This document shows positions 9,130 through 17,470 of a stretch of 64,000 nt of DNA, in pieces. Within the stretch, counting starts at the first letter, position 1; each line of letters opens with the position of its first letter. Made by a program: the position numbers and the translations under genes. Where the stretch lies: NCBI GenBank assembly GCA_030123625.1, contig CP126121.1, forward strand, positions 4,627,676 to 4,691,675, given 5' to 3'. Below the pieces are notes generated by a model. That model was not told the DNA's origin. It saw only the letters and a program-made list of their open reading frames with translations, and ran no database searches. Origin of the DNA: Nitrospira sp. Lineage in GTDB: Bacteria; Nitrospirota; Nitrospiria; Nitrospirales; Nitrospiraceae.

Positions 9130-9519
9130 CTACCTGTTCGGATTCAATTCGTAGCAATTTAGAACATGCAAGTCAACAAGAAATCTTCCTTGTCGTGGCA
9201 GGACGTAATCTTTCCTCTTTTTTTCATGCACATACATTTTTTCGGTAAGCGGTGAACCCTCACGATTAGAGAAACCATGCCTGGCACGCTCTTCAATCAG
9301 CCATGCATTAAAACAATTATTACCTATAGCTTGAGCCGGAGCTGAAACCTTTCCGTTCTGGCAACTCAACAATTGAGTCCTGACAGTAGCATCGTGTGAT
9401 CCGTGCTGGTACCTATCAATTTCCCTAGTAAGCTGTTCTCTTGCCGTAAAAGGGCCTACTCCTTTTGGCACATACTCCAGGCATATACGTCTAGAGAGAG
9501 CGAACATGCTGGATCCCAT
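9130..9519 (-). CDS. Hypothetical protein in AT-rich segment
   Basis: A 129-codon open frame between the two VPLPA-CTERM genes. The product has no signal peptide or membrane segment, contains four Cys (CLEYV, LLSCQN, NNCFNAW, LNCYE) and is basic toward its end (HEKKRKDYVLPRQGRF). I recognise no family. The segment is clearly more AT-rich than its neighbours, and the 130 bp downstream of the stop are richer still, suggesting acquired or relaxed DNA. No clear ribosome site is seen before the first or second ATG. It may be a decayed gene. Confidence 0.3.
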   Translation of the reverse strand: MGSSMFALSRRICLEYVPKGVGPFTAREQLTREIDRYQHGSHDATVRTQLLSCQNGKVSAPAQAIGNNCFNAWLIEERARHGFSNREGSPLTEKMYVHEKKRKDYVLPRQGRFLVDLHVLNCYELNPNR

Positions 9520-9627
9520 GTGAAAGTTTCACCGGTGGAGCACCGATTAGGAGGAACCGAGCCGCGAGGTTACATGCGCGCCGGATCAACCGATGCTGAG
9601 AGGTTACTGCGTCTTGTGGAAATGAAC

Positions 9628-9657
9628 GGGCTTGACCTCTCTTGAAAGATCAAGCCC
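9628..9657 (-). terminator. Hairpin after second VPLPA-CTERM gene
   Basis: Perfect 8-bp arms GGGCTTGA and TCAAGCCC separated by 14 nt, 28 nt after the stop of the gene at 9685-10350. The position and arm style match the hairpin after the first VPLPA gene. The following T tract is weak. Confidence 0.5.
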
Positions 9658-9684
9658 TGACTCTTTCGGCGAGATTGTGTTGGA

Positions 9685-10350
9685 TTAAGCCCTGGGACCC
9701 CGGCGATTTCGCAAGCCTCCAGCGCCCAGACCGACTAATGAAATCAGCCCCGCTCCGAACAGCAGCACCGCAGCCGGCAGCGGCACGGCTGTCAGATTAC
9801 TGATCGATCCGAGATACACTGATGGATTCCCGTTCGCATCCTCGAAAAAGAGCCGCCATCGCCCTGTCGTCGAATTGTTCATCCCGCCCAAGCTCGGTGG
9901 GTTCTGAAGGCTGGTATCAGAAAACAATCCTCCCCCCATACGATCGAGACGAAGATCGAAATTGAATGGCATGGCGGGCGGATTAGAACCACTGATCGCT
10001 TCACCGGTGGCAGCAGTCACCAATGCCCAACGGTCGACAATGCCACCGCCCAACGGCATGTTCTGGGAAATCGTCACGGCATTGGCGCCTGATACGAACG
10101 ACGACGTGTATCCTCCTATATTCATGGTAAAACCTGTTACTGCGCCGTTATATACGCCACCGCTCCCGCCCGTTGCATTGTCGAATTGAAATGAACCGGA
10201 CACCGGGAACATGGCCGGGCCGTCGATACTGCCGGTGAACGAATAGTTCACCAGAGCTGCTTGCGCTGCACTCACTGGAACCGAGAGGACACACACTGCA
10301 GCAGCTGAGAGGATGAATTCTCTCCTAGAGAATTGTTTGAACATCGACAT
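9685..10350 (-). CDS. VPLPA-CTERM sorting-signal protein
   Basis: A 221-residue secreted protein with a signal peptide (about 1-32, ending VSAAQA-ALVNYSF), a body rich in Gly/Asn/Ser with phrases such as SGSFQFDNATGGSGG, and a C-terminal sorting signal: VPLPA at 189-193, hydrophobic helix (LLFGAGLISLVGLGAGGL) and basic RNRRGPRA. It is a presumed XrtD substrate. A strong ribosome site (AGGAGGTG) precedes the ATG. Its 5' half and upstream region were copied to 12217-12600 as a pseudogene. Confidence 0.88.
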   Translation of the reverse strand: MSMFKQFSRREFILSAAAVCVLSVPVSAAQAALVNYSFTGSIDGPAMFPVSGSFQFDNATGGSGGVYNGAVTGFTMNIGGYTSSFVSGANAVTISQNMPLGGGIVDRWALVTAATGEAISGSNPPAMPFNFDLRLDRMGGGLFSDTSLQNPPSLGGMNNSTTGRWRLFFEDANGNPSVYLGSISNLTAVPLPAAVLLFGAGLISLVGLGAGGLRNRRGPRA

Positions 10351-10407
10351 AACACCGCACCTCCTAGAAATTGGAAGACTAAGACACGAAGGGACGGGTA
10401 CAGCTGA

Positions 10408-10421
10408 GCAAATCCCGGACC
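10408..10421 (-). promoter_or_regulatory. Possible sigma-54 (-24/-12) promoter for VPLPA-CTERM gene
   Basis: On the reverse strand GGTCCGGGATTTGC fits the GG-N10-GC core of sigma-54 promoters, about 58 nt upstream of the ATG at 10350. The same 14 bases are kept in the duplicated copy near 12570. Exosortase substrates in other bacteria are often under sigma-54/PrsR-type control. No bacterial enhancer site was identified, so this is tentative. Confidence 0.3.
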
Positions 10422-10559
10422 CGTGAGTGAATGGTTTACATGTTACTGAAAACTAAGGAGAGATGACGGCGGTTGCAACTGAAGCTGTTTCTCTACTAGT
10501 GCACCGATGTTCAATTTTGTATAAGCTCCGTACAGACCGAAGATATAAACAATACGTGT

Positions 10560-10986
10560 GGAAATAGGAAGAGGGCGGTGGCAACCTGTCGCCACCCAAT
10601 GGCGAGGCCCTCTTGCCGTAAGAGATCACACAGCATGCAGGCTCCGGGACAACCCGAGGAGCTGACATTGCGGACTATGGGTAATTTATGCGTGGGATCA
10701 ATCATCGCTTTGCGTTCAACAAGCCTGCGCGCTTTTTGAAAAATCATTCTCCAGAGCCAGTTGCTCGATCTTCGCATGAAGTGTCTTCAGATCAGGGTGT
10801 CCGATAGTTTAGCCTCGCCAAACACGTCAGTGGCCCGTGCCAGCAGTTGCTGCTTCAAGTCGGTGATCTGAATGGTGCACATTGAACTATTCAACCAATT
10901 CCGCCAGGGATCTTGTCGCCTTTGACGGCAGCCAAGTCTACCTACGCCTTAAACGTCGCTCTGTGATTCCGTTTTGGTCTCTCCAT
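10560..10986 (-). pseudogene. Decayed IS3-family OrfA/OrfB start
   Basis: Reading on the reverse strand from an ATG at 10986 gives an IS3-type OrfA (starting MERPKRNHRATFKA) broken by in-frame stops and frameshifts. Later pieces include ITDLKQQLLARATDVFGE and, nearer 10600, CDLLRQEGLAIGWRQVATAL, typical of IS3 helix-turn-helix OrfA and the beginning of OrfB. The remainder of the transposase is absent. It lies between the second VPLPA gene and the GH56-like gene copy A and marks one edge of the rearranged zone. Confidence 0.65.
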
Positions 10987-11078
10987 TGCCTTGCTCCTCT
11001 CGTCGACCCCTCCCCGGTGGCATGGGTGAAGCCAGGCTACCACTTATCACACTGTCCAAATTTCCGGATCCCTCTCTC

Positions 11079-11969
11079 TCACTGCCTACACCGCTCACTC
11101 AGGCACCGGTCTACAGGTCGATCAATATTTTTCATGAACTTTTTGGTGACAATCCACCAAGGAGCATCCTCGTTCCATGGCTTTCCCCCACCTCCCCAAA
11201 TTACGATTCCATCAGCCTTGGCTCGTGCCGTCGCTAACTGCAATTTCCAGAATTCTGGTTCAATGCTCCTTCCTGAAAGGGCCCGATTTGATTCATGGTA
11301 TGCTGGCCAAAGAAAAACATACACGGGTTTTCCCCCACCATATCGACGGGCTTCACTGATTTGGGCAGTAGCGTAGGTTACCCATTTCTCTCTAGAGGGA
11401 TAAAATGTGTACAAAGACGGAAAAAGAATATCTACCTCGCCGGCGAGACCACGCAACGCATCGTTCTCGACTTGCCATTCTAAATATTCCTTGCTACCAG
11501 GCCCTTTGATTGCCCTCCAATAATCACGAAGCGGAGGAAATCCATAGTATCCCACTTGAAGCACTGGATATGTCTCGTGGAACCAGTCGAGCACTATAGA
11601 GCATTTCGAAAGACTCTCAGAGACCATGGCATGGTCTCCCTTCATGGTCCAATGTTCAATATCAAGTACAACAATCCCCCCATTGAGCAGCGCTTGGTCC
11701 GCCAGCGCTGGAATACGGTTTTTGTTTGGCAGGTAGTCCTTGCGAGCTCCATTATCCCAGAGTTGTCCACCGATGAGTGTGATGGGTCTTAATCCATACC
11801 GAGAGAGATCAGGTTTATCCTTATGCCATGTTGCATCAAAAACCACAAATTGGCTTGAGGCATTAGCCATACGCGTGAGTGTCAGTAAGTTATCGCCGTT
11901 AGTGGCAACCGGGCTAACATCTCCATGCATAAAAAAAATTAAAAGAACAAGCACCTTTAGCAGTTTCAT
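11079..11969 (-). CDS. GH56 (hyaluronidase)-like secreted glycoside hydrolase, copy A
   Basis: A 296-residue protein starting at the ATG at 11969, which has a strong GAGAGGTAACC ribosome site and gives a signal peptide; an in-frame ATG 18 codons upstream lacks both. The pattern matches eukaryotic GH56 hyaluronidases along the chain: VLDIEHW (Asp103-x-Glu105, the position of the catalytic D-x-E), VGYYGFP, VENDALR, ILFPSLY, a VYVFLWPAYH strand and ADGIVIWGG near the end. In known enzymes Glu of D-x-E is the acid/base. The substrate here is unknown; a role in trimming the locus's own polysaccharide is an inference. It is a diverged duplicate of 15339-16211 and its last about 12 residues differ, coming from the duplication edge. 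Confidence 0.6.
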   Translation of the reverse strand: MKLLKVLVLLIFFMHGDVSPVATNGDNLLTLTRMANASSQFVVFDATWHKDKPDLSRYGLRPITLIGGQLWDNGARKDYLPNKNRIPALADQALLNGGIVVLDIEHWTMKGDHAMVSESLSKCSIVLDWFHETYPVLQVGYYGFPPLRDYWRAIKGPGSKEYLEWQVENDALRGLAGEVDILFPSLYTFYPSREKWVTYATAQISEARRYGGGKPVYVFLWPAYHESNRALSGRSIEPEFWKLQLATARAKADGIVIWGGGGKPWNEDAPWWIVTKKFMKNIDRPVDRCLSERCRQ

Positions 11970-11999
11970 GGTTACCTCTCTATCACTTGAGACTTTGAA

Positions 12000-12216
12000 G
12001 GAGCACCGATCCCCACTTAACAAGCGGCTTGACGAAGCACTTCATCCCACTGGGCAAAGGACGAGCTTTGGAATATCGACTATCGAATATTTGCCTGGCC
12101 CTACAACCAGCTTGCCGGACCTTCTCAGGACATTTCGCCAGGTCTCGGACACATGCTTCTAGGCCTGCCATATCGCCAACCGAAATTGTCCAACCAGACT
12201 CAGAGTCCTTGCCCGC
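12000..12216 (-). pseudogene. Duplicated 3' end of a GT4 glycosyltransferase gene
   Basis: About 65 codons related to the C-terminus of the glycosyltransferase at 16259-17470: DSESGWT, RDLAKCP, QAG-RARQ and SKA are shared. A 1-nt deletion near 12058 shifts the final frame. It directly precedes GH56-like copy A, just as the complete gene precedes copy B, so both were copied as one block. At about 12217 it is joined to a VPLPA-gene fragment. Confidence 0.75.
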
Positions 12217-12515
12217 CCACCGCATGTTCTGGGAAATCGCCACGTCATTGGCACCCGGCACAAACGACGACATGTGTCTCCCTATATTCATGGTAAAACC
12301 TGTAACTGCGCCGTTATGTACGCCACCACTCCCGCCCGTTGCATTGTCGAATTGAAATGAGCCGGACACGGGAACATGGCCGGACCGTCGATACTGCCGG
12401 TAAACGAATAGTTCACCAGAGCTGCATGCGCTGCCGTAATCGGAACTGAAATGGCACACACTACAACAGCTGAGAGGATGAATCCTCTCTTAGAGAATTG
12501 TTTGAACATGGGCAT
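12217..12515 (-). pseudogene. Duplicated 5' end of the VPLPA-CTERM gene, frameshifted and fused
   Basis: The reverse-strand start (MPMFKQFSKRGFILSAV) is nearly identical to the start of the gene at 9685-10350, including upstream ribosome site and promoter-like bases. One base is missing near 12367 (GGACACGGG here, GGACACCGGG in the intact gene), so the frame is lost. The second half continues in another frame (SGSFQFDNATGGSGG) up to ISQNM and is then joined in frame to the glycosyltransferase fragment. The sorting signal is absent. Confidence 0.8.
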
Positions 12516-12798
12516 AACACCGCACCTCCTAGAAATTGGAAGACTAAGACACACAGGGACAGTAGAGCAAATCCCGGACCGTGCGTGAATGGTTTACATG
12601 ACTGAAAACTAAGGAGAGATGACGGAGGTTCGAAGCAGTAACTGTTTCTGTATTAATGCAACGGCGCTCAATTTTGTATAAGCTCCGTGCAGACCGGCAA
12701 AAATTTCCTATTACCTCGAATCCTGGATCAAACGGAAACAGATTGTTTCATGAGAGAGGGCTTTGGAAATTCGGACAGTGTGATAAGTAGGAGCCTAG

Positions 12799-13633
12799 GG
12801 TCTGTTGACATTCAGCTTCCGCCTAGGCATTGGTGTGGCATTGTTGAACACCCACCGGAGGGAGGATGGCGAGACGCGAGCTACGAGACGACCAATGGAA
12901 GCGGATTAAAGAGTTGTTGCCTAGCAAAGCGAGCGATCCAGGACGGACCGCAACCGATAACCGGACATTCGTGGATGCGGTGCTGTGGATCGCGCGGACC
13001 GGTGCACACTGGCGGGAGCTGCCGGAACAGTTCGGCACCTGGAACCGTGTGTTTCAGCGGTATAACCGGTGGGCAAAGGCAGGCGTGTGGGAGCGCATGT
13101 TTCGTCAGCTAGCCGGCGATCCAGATTTTGAGTATGTGATGATCGACTCCACCATCGTCCGTGCGCACCAACACGCGGCTGGCGCAAAAGGGGGGCGGCT
13201 GAGACGGAAGCCCTTGGCCGGTCGAAAGGTGGGCTGACCACCAAAATCCACACCGCCGTCGATGGCCTGGGCAATCCGCTGCGCTTTATCCTGACACCGG
13301 GGCAGGCATCCGACTATACGCAGGCGGAGCCGTTGTTGGCAGAATGGCCTGCGCAATATGTGATAGCCGACAAGGGGTACGACAGTCACGCGATCGTGGA
13401 GGCGATTGAACGTTCCGGTGCAAAAGCCGTGATTCCGCCGCGCTCCTGCGTCAAAGAGCTGCGCGAGACGGATGTCGCCCTGTATGCTGAACGCTATCGC
13501 ATCGAGTGCTTCTTTAACAAGCTCAAGCACTATCGCGCGGTCGCCACCCGGTACGCCAAACGGGTCCGCAACTTCGCGAGTCTCATCTATCTTGTTGCGT
13601 CCGTGCTCTGGATGAAATGAATGTCAACAGACT
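12799..13633 (+). mobile_element. IS5-family (IS427-group-like) insertion sequence, 835 bp
   Basis: Terminal inverted repeats match at 14 of 15 positions (GGTCTGTTGACATTC at 12799-12813; its complement with one change ends at 13633). The element is flanked on both sides by CTAG (12795-12798 and 13634-13637), a 4-bp target duplication typical of the IS427 group. It encodes one transposase in two overlapping frames and looks complete, hence probably recent. It sits between the chimeric pseudogenes and IS3 remnants. Confidence 0.9.
12866..13620 (+). CDS. IS5-family DDE transposase, two frames joined by -1 frameshift
   Basis: Frame 1 (12866-13237, 123 codons) starts MARRELRDDQWKRIKELLP and holds the first catalytic Asp (VMIDSTIVRAHQHAAG). 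Frame 2 continues to 13620 with the second Asp (VIADKGYDSHA) and the Glu (YRIECFFNKLKHYR). The frames meet at AAAAGGGGGG (13186-13195), a classical slippery run: slipping back one base gives a continuous protein (GAKGGAAETEALGRSKGG). This arrangement is the usual translational control of IS427-group elements, not decay. Confidence 0.85.
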
Positions 13634-13759
13634 CTAGCTTCACCCGCCCCGCCGAGGGGGGACAACGAAAGGAGCGAGGCGATGAAGAGAACGAGACGGA
13701 TGAGGTAGGCTCGAAAAAGTGGACGCCTTCACCTATGATCCGAGGGCTGGAGGTGAGAG

Positions 13760-14074
13760 ATGGAACACGTACCGCGACAACAGTATACGAAGGAGTTCCG
13801 GGAGCAAGCTGTGCAGCTGGTCCTTGCCCAGCAGATGCCGATTGTGGAGGCATCCAGGCGCCTGAATATATCAGGAAAAACGCTGAAGAACTGGGTGGGG
13901 CGAGCGCGGCGAGGCCAGCTCGCCACGCTGGGGGAGAGCCAACGGTCCGTGACGGAGCTGGAAGCGGAGCTGTCCCGACTCAAACTCGATCTTGCCGAAG
14001 CACGGATGGAGCGCGACATCTTAAAAAAAGCCACCGCGTACTTTGCGAAGGCGCAGCTGCCCGGTACGCGCTGA
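13760..14074 (+). CDS. IS3-family OrfA (helix-turn-helix protein)
   Basis: A 104-residue protein with the HTH_Tnp_1 pattern: YTKEFREQAVQLVLAQQMPI, VEASRRLNISGKTLKNWV, then a leucine-rich coiled coil (VTELEAELSRLKLDLAEARM) and ERDILKKATAYFAK, the usual OrfA end where programmed frameshifting into OrfB occurs. OrfB is broken, so the product has no active partner from this copy. Confidence 0.85.
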   Translation: MEHVPRQQYTKEFREQAVQLVLAQQMPIVEASRRLNISGKTLKNWVGRARRGQLATLGESQRSVTELEAELSRLKLDLAEARMERDILKKATAYFAKAQLPGTR

Positions 14075-14921
14075 TGAGGACGCTGCGTGCCCACTATCCG
14101 CTGAGTCAGTTGTGCCGGGTGCTGGAGGTGTCTCGAAGCGGCTACTATACCTGGCAGCATCGGCGTCCGTCGAAACGCGATCAAGAGAATGCGCGGCTGG
14201 AAGTGGCGATCCAAGCCGCCGATCCAAGCCGCCCATGTGCGGACCCGTCAGACGTACGGCCCGGAGCGCCTCCAAGCCGAATTGCGTGCCGACGGGTTCC
14301 CCGCTGGGATCGGGCGCATCAAGCGGCTGCGCAAGAAGCTGGGCTGCGCTGCACACAAGTTCGGCGGTTCACCACGACCACCGCGTCCAATCATGTCATG
14401 CCCTGCCGGTGGCGGAGAATGTCTTGGCCCAAACGTTTGTGGCGACACGACCGAACGAGACCTGGGTCACCGACATCACGTACGTGCCGACCGCGGAAGG
14501 CTGGCTGTATCTCGCCGGCATCAAGGATCTGTTCACCTGTGAGGTGGTCGGGTATACAATGGAAGCTCGGATGACGACAGACTTGGTGAAGCGCCCACGC
14601 CCAGGCTTGATCCACCACTCCGACCGTGGGTCCCAATATTGTGCTCAGGACTATTAGAAGCAACTGCGGCAGTTCGGCATGACCGCGTCCATGAGTCGGA
14701 AGGGGAATTGCTATGACAACGCGCCGATGGAGAGTTTCTGGGGGACGCTGAAGAATGAGCTGGTGCATGATCGGTGGTATGACACACGGGAGCAAGCACA
14801 GCTGGAAATCACGGAGTACATCGAGCTGTTCTACAACCGGCAGCGGCGACATTCTCGGCTGGGAAATCGCTCACCTGCGGCATTTGCCCTTCAGTGGCCC
14901 CGTCAGCAGCCGGCGGCGTGA
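14073..14921 (+). pseudogene. IS3-family OrfB integrase, broken
   Basis: Pieces of an rve-type DDE integrase appear in successive frames: MRTLRAHYPLSQLCRVLEVS, then RTRQTYGPERLQAELRADGF, then NETWVTDITYVPTAEGWLYL (first Asp), GLIHHSDRGSQYC (second Asp) and MESFWGTLKNELVHDRWYDT (Glu). There are at least two frameshifts, a small internal deletion after YTMEARMTTDLVKR and a TAG stop at about 14656. Non-functional. Confidence 0.85.
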
Positions 14922-14945
14922 GGCTGCAATTCGTGGTGTCCATTA

Positions 14946-15160
14946 TTGACAACCGGGTCAACGGCGTGGCGGAGCGGTTCATTCGGACGCTGAAAGAGCA
15001 ACTCTTATGGGTGCGCACGTTCAAGACGGTGGAGGAGCTCCGCCAGGCTCTGCTCGACTGGTTGCATCTCTATAATGAACAGTGGCTCATCGAGCGGCAT
15101 GGGTTCCGCTCACCAATCCAGGTACGTCGAGACCTGCTGGTCACGCTGGAGGCCGCATGA
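14946..15160 (+). pseudogene. 3' fragment of a second IS3-family integrase gene
   Basis: The frame ending at 15160 encodes VAERFIRTLKEQLLWVRTFK, LRQALLDWLHLYNEQWLIER and HGFRSPIQVR, the C-terminal part of a different IS3-family OrfB containing the catalytic Glu. Its 5' part is missing and the fragment is fused to the preceding IS3 remnant. Nothing recognisable fills the following 178 bp before the GH56-like gene. Confidence 0.75.
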
Positions 15161-15338
15161 CGAGGTCGATCGTCGAGGATGAGGGGCTTCTTGTGAGGTG
15201 CCCTCAAAACACGACGCACACAGTTGGCCGAGGAGCGACGATCGCCGAACAATGCGACCCACAGGTCGGGCGAATACGGCTACAACCGTGTCCAAGAAAT
15301 CGAGAGCGGTACACTTGTGAGGCCATCTTCAGCAACTG

Positions 15339-16211
15339 CTATTGAGCCTTGGGTACTGGTCCATCCATATTTTTCATAAACTCTTTGGTGACAATCCACC
15401 AAGGAGCGTCCTCGTTCCATGGCTTTCCCCCACCTCCCCAAATTACGATTCCATCAGCATTGGCTCGTGCCGTAGCTAACTGCAACTTCCAAAACTCTGG
15501 TTCTAGACCCTTTCCTGCAAGGTCTCGATTTGCCTCATGATATTCGGGCCAAAGAAAAACATATACAGGTTTCCCCCCACCATATCGACGGGCTTCACTG
15601 ATTTGGGCGGTAGCGTAGGTTACCCATTTCTCTCTAGAGGGATAAAATGTGTACAAAGACGGGAAAAGAATATCTACCTCGCTGGCGAGACCACGCAACG
15701 CATCGTTCTCGACTTGCCATTCTAAATATTCCTTGCTACCAGGCCCTTTGATTGCTCTCCAATAATCACGAAGCGGAGGAAATCCGTAATATCCTATTTG
15801 GAGCCCAGGATGTTCCTTACGAAACCACTCAAGGATGGCAGAGCACTTCGAAAGGCTTTCAGAAACCACATTAGGGTCTCCTTTCATAGTCCAATGTTCA
15901 ATGTCTAGCACGGCGACCCCTCCATTGGCCATGGCTTGCTCTGCAAGAGCTGGAATACGGTTCTTGTTTGGCATGTAATCCTTATGGGGTCCGTTATCCC
16001 ATAGTTGTCCACCAAGGAGTGTGATAGGTCTTAATCCATATTGAGAAAGGTCAGGCTTATCTTTGTGCCACCTCGCGTCAAAAACCACAAACTGGCTTGC
16101 GGCGTTTGCCACATGAGCGACTCTCAGCAAGTTATTATCGTTAGTAACAACCGAACTAATATCTCCGACCATGAACGCAGTTAGAAGCATGGGCACCTTT
16201 AAGACTTTCAT
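15339..16211 (-). CDS. GH56 (hyaluronidase)-like secreted glycoside hydrolase, copy B
   Basis: A 290-residue paralogue of copy A, probably the ancestral copy because it still sits directly after a complete glycosyltransferase gene (48 nt gap). Start at 16211 has a GGGAGGTAGCC ribosome site; a signal-like hydrophobic N-terminus (VLKVPMLLTAFMVG) follows. GH56 hallmarks: VLDIEHW with Asp103/Glu105, IGYYGFPPLRDYW, VENDALRGL, VDILFPSLYTFYP, VYVFLWPEYHEAN and ADGIVIWGGGGKPW. Known GH56 proteins are mostly animal hyaluronidases and chondroitin hydrolases; bacterial members are uncommon. Catalytic fold assignment is by motif order only. No PEP/VPLPA tail is present, so release to periplasm or exterior is likely. 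Confidence 0.6.
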   Translation of the reverse strand: MKVLKVPMLLTAFMVGDISSVVTNDNNLLRVAHVANAASQFVVFDARWHKDKPDLSQYGLRPITLLGGQLWDNGPHKDYMPNKNRIPALAEQAMANGGVAVLDIEHWTMKGDPNVVSESLSKCSAILEWFRKEHPGLQIGYYGFPPLRDYWRAIKGPGSKEYLEWQVENDALRGLASEVDILFPSLYTFYPSREKWVTYATAQISEARRYGGGKPVYVFLWPEYHEANRDLAGKGLEPEFWKLQLATARANADGIVIWGGGGKPWNEDAPWWIVTKEFMKNMDGPVPKAQ

Positions 16212-16258
16212 GGCTACCTCCCTATCACTCCTGACTTCTGAGGAGCATCGATTCCTAC

Positions 16259-17470
16259 TCAACGAGCGACTTGACCAAGCACCTCATCCCACTGGGCAAG
16301 AGCGAGAGCTTTGGAATATCGCTTATCAAATAGTTGCCTGGCCCTGAAACCAGCCTGCCAGGCCTTCGCAGGACATTTCGCAAGGTCTCGAATATATATT
16401 TCGAGACTTGCTACGTCTCCTGCCAGAACTGTCCAGCCAGACTCAGAATCTTTGAGAAGCCGAGGGATTTCTCCGTCGGTGTCACCGATAAAAATCATAG
16501 GGCGTCCAGCAGCCGCAACACCATAAAACTTACTCGGAACGATCAATCCCTCGAGATAAGGATGTAAGGAAATTAGATGCACATCCGGCACTCCCAGACT
16601 GAACTTCAATTGCTCTCTGGGCTGATAGGGTCTAAAGACGACATTGTTTAGACCTCGCTTATCTACCTCACGCATGATCCACGCCTGACGGGCACCATTC
16701 CCGATAAAAAGGAAAACAACATTTTCTACCTGTGATAGGACTTCAGCAGTTGAAAGGATTGTCTCAAATTCATGTGCCCTTCCCATGTTGCCAGAATACC
16801 CAACTACAAACTTGTCCCGCAATCCCCATTCTAATCGGAGGGGAATGGCACCGCTTTCCAGTGGACGGATCTCATCTCCATCCGCCCAATTGTGAATCAA
16901 CCTGATTTTATTCTGCGGAATATGCTCGTCCAGTAGACGTTGAGCCATTCGAGTTCCCAGCACAATATTGAATTTGGCCATAACCAAAGACCAGTTTCGA
17001 AAGCTTTTCAGCAAAGGACCAACAATGCGAACACCTCGTACTTCAAGCGCCATGGCAATCTCTGGGAATAGGTCCTGAATCCAATTGATGAGATCAGCTC
17101 CGCGGATTTTTGCCATAAGGGCCACGACTACCGAAATCAGAGGAGGATCAGTCTTCGCTACGACAAGATCACCAGACTTGAGCATGGTCAATAGGTACCA
17201 GGCAGCACTGAAATAAAATGTGAAATAGTCAACCGTCCGTCCGAGTAAATTCTGCCGTCCAAAATGAGTTGTCCACATTCGATAGATCTGTGCTCCTCCT
17301 AGAATCTCATAGTTCAGAAGAGACGTCACAGGTTGATCATAGACTTGCCTGCCCGTAAGCACCACAATCTCATAGCCAGATCGAGCCAAACCAAATACGA
17401 GATCGCTTAGAAGTTGGCTTGTCGCGGAATGATCAGGATAAAAAAATCTATTGACAAATACGATCTTCAT
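16259..17470 (-). CDS. GT4-family glycosyltransferase (WcaI/WbuB-like)
   Basis: A 403-residue retaining GT-B enzyme. It has an N-terminal acceptor domain (MKIVFVNRFFYPDHSATSQL), a central hydrophobic part (about 85-125) and a nucleotide-sugar domain (FVVGYSGNMGRAHEFETIL, VVFLFIGNGARQ, PYLEGLIVPSKFYGVAAAGR). The pattern is closest to WcaI/WbuB-type transferases that add fucose or N-acetyl-fucosamine, which would fit the GDP-fucose genes at 38-41 kb, but specificity is not certain. It starts immediately after the stop of the GT2 gene. Its 3' end was copied to 12000-12216. Confidence 0.85.
   Translation of the reverse strand: MKIVFVNRFFYPDHSATSQLLSDLVFGLARSGYEIVVLTGRQVYDQPVTSLLNYEILGGAQIYRMWTTHFGRQNLLGRTVDYFTFYFSAAWYLLTMLKSGDLVVAKTDPPLISVVVALMAKIRGADLINWIQDLFPEIAMALEVRGVRIVGPLLKSFRNWSLVMAKFNIVLGTRMAQRLLDEHIPQNKIRLIHNWADGDEIRPLESGAIPLRLEWGLRDKFVVGYSGNMGRAHEFETILSTAEVLSQVENVVFLFIGNGARQAWIMREVDKRGLNNVVFRPYQPREQLKFSLGVPDVHLISLHPYLEGLIVPSKFYGVAAAGRPMIFIGDTDGEIPRLLKDSESGWTVLAGDVASLEIYIRDLAKCPAKAWQAGFRARQLFDKRYSKALALAQWDEVLGQVAR

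Larger units (their letters stand above)
13712..14948 (+). mobile_element. Degenerate IS3-family insertion sequence
   Basis: An intact OrfA (13760-14074) is followed by an OrfB broken by frameshifts and a stop. The likely left end is AAAAGTGGACGCC at 13714 and the right end is the imperfectly related GGTGTCCATTATTG near 14935-14948. The ends are not exact, so the borders are approximate. Confidence 0.7.

Noticed and set aside
11970..12023. Upstream start for GH56-like copy A
   Set aside because: The added 18 residues are charged and would bury the signal peptide; the downstream ATG has a strong ribosome site, as does the corresponding start in copy B.
13621..14574. 317-codon forward frame over the IS3 remnant
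   Set aside because: It runs out of frame through OrfA and OrfB; real IS3 motifs are in other frames.
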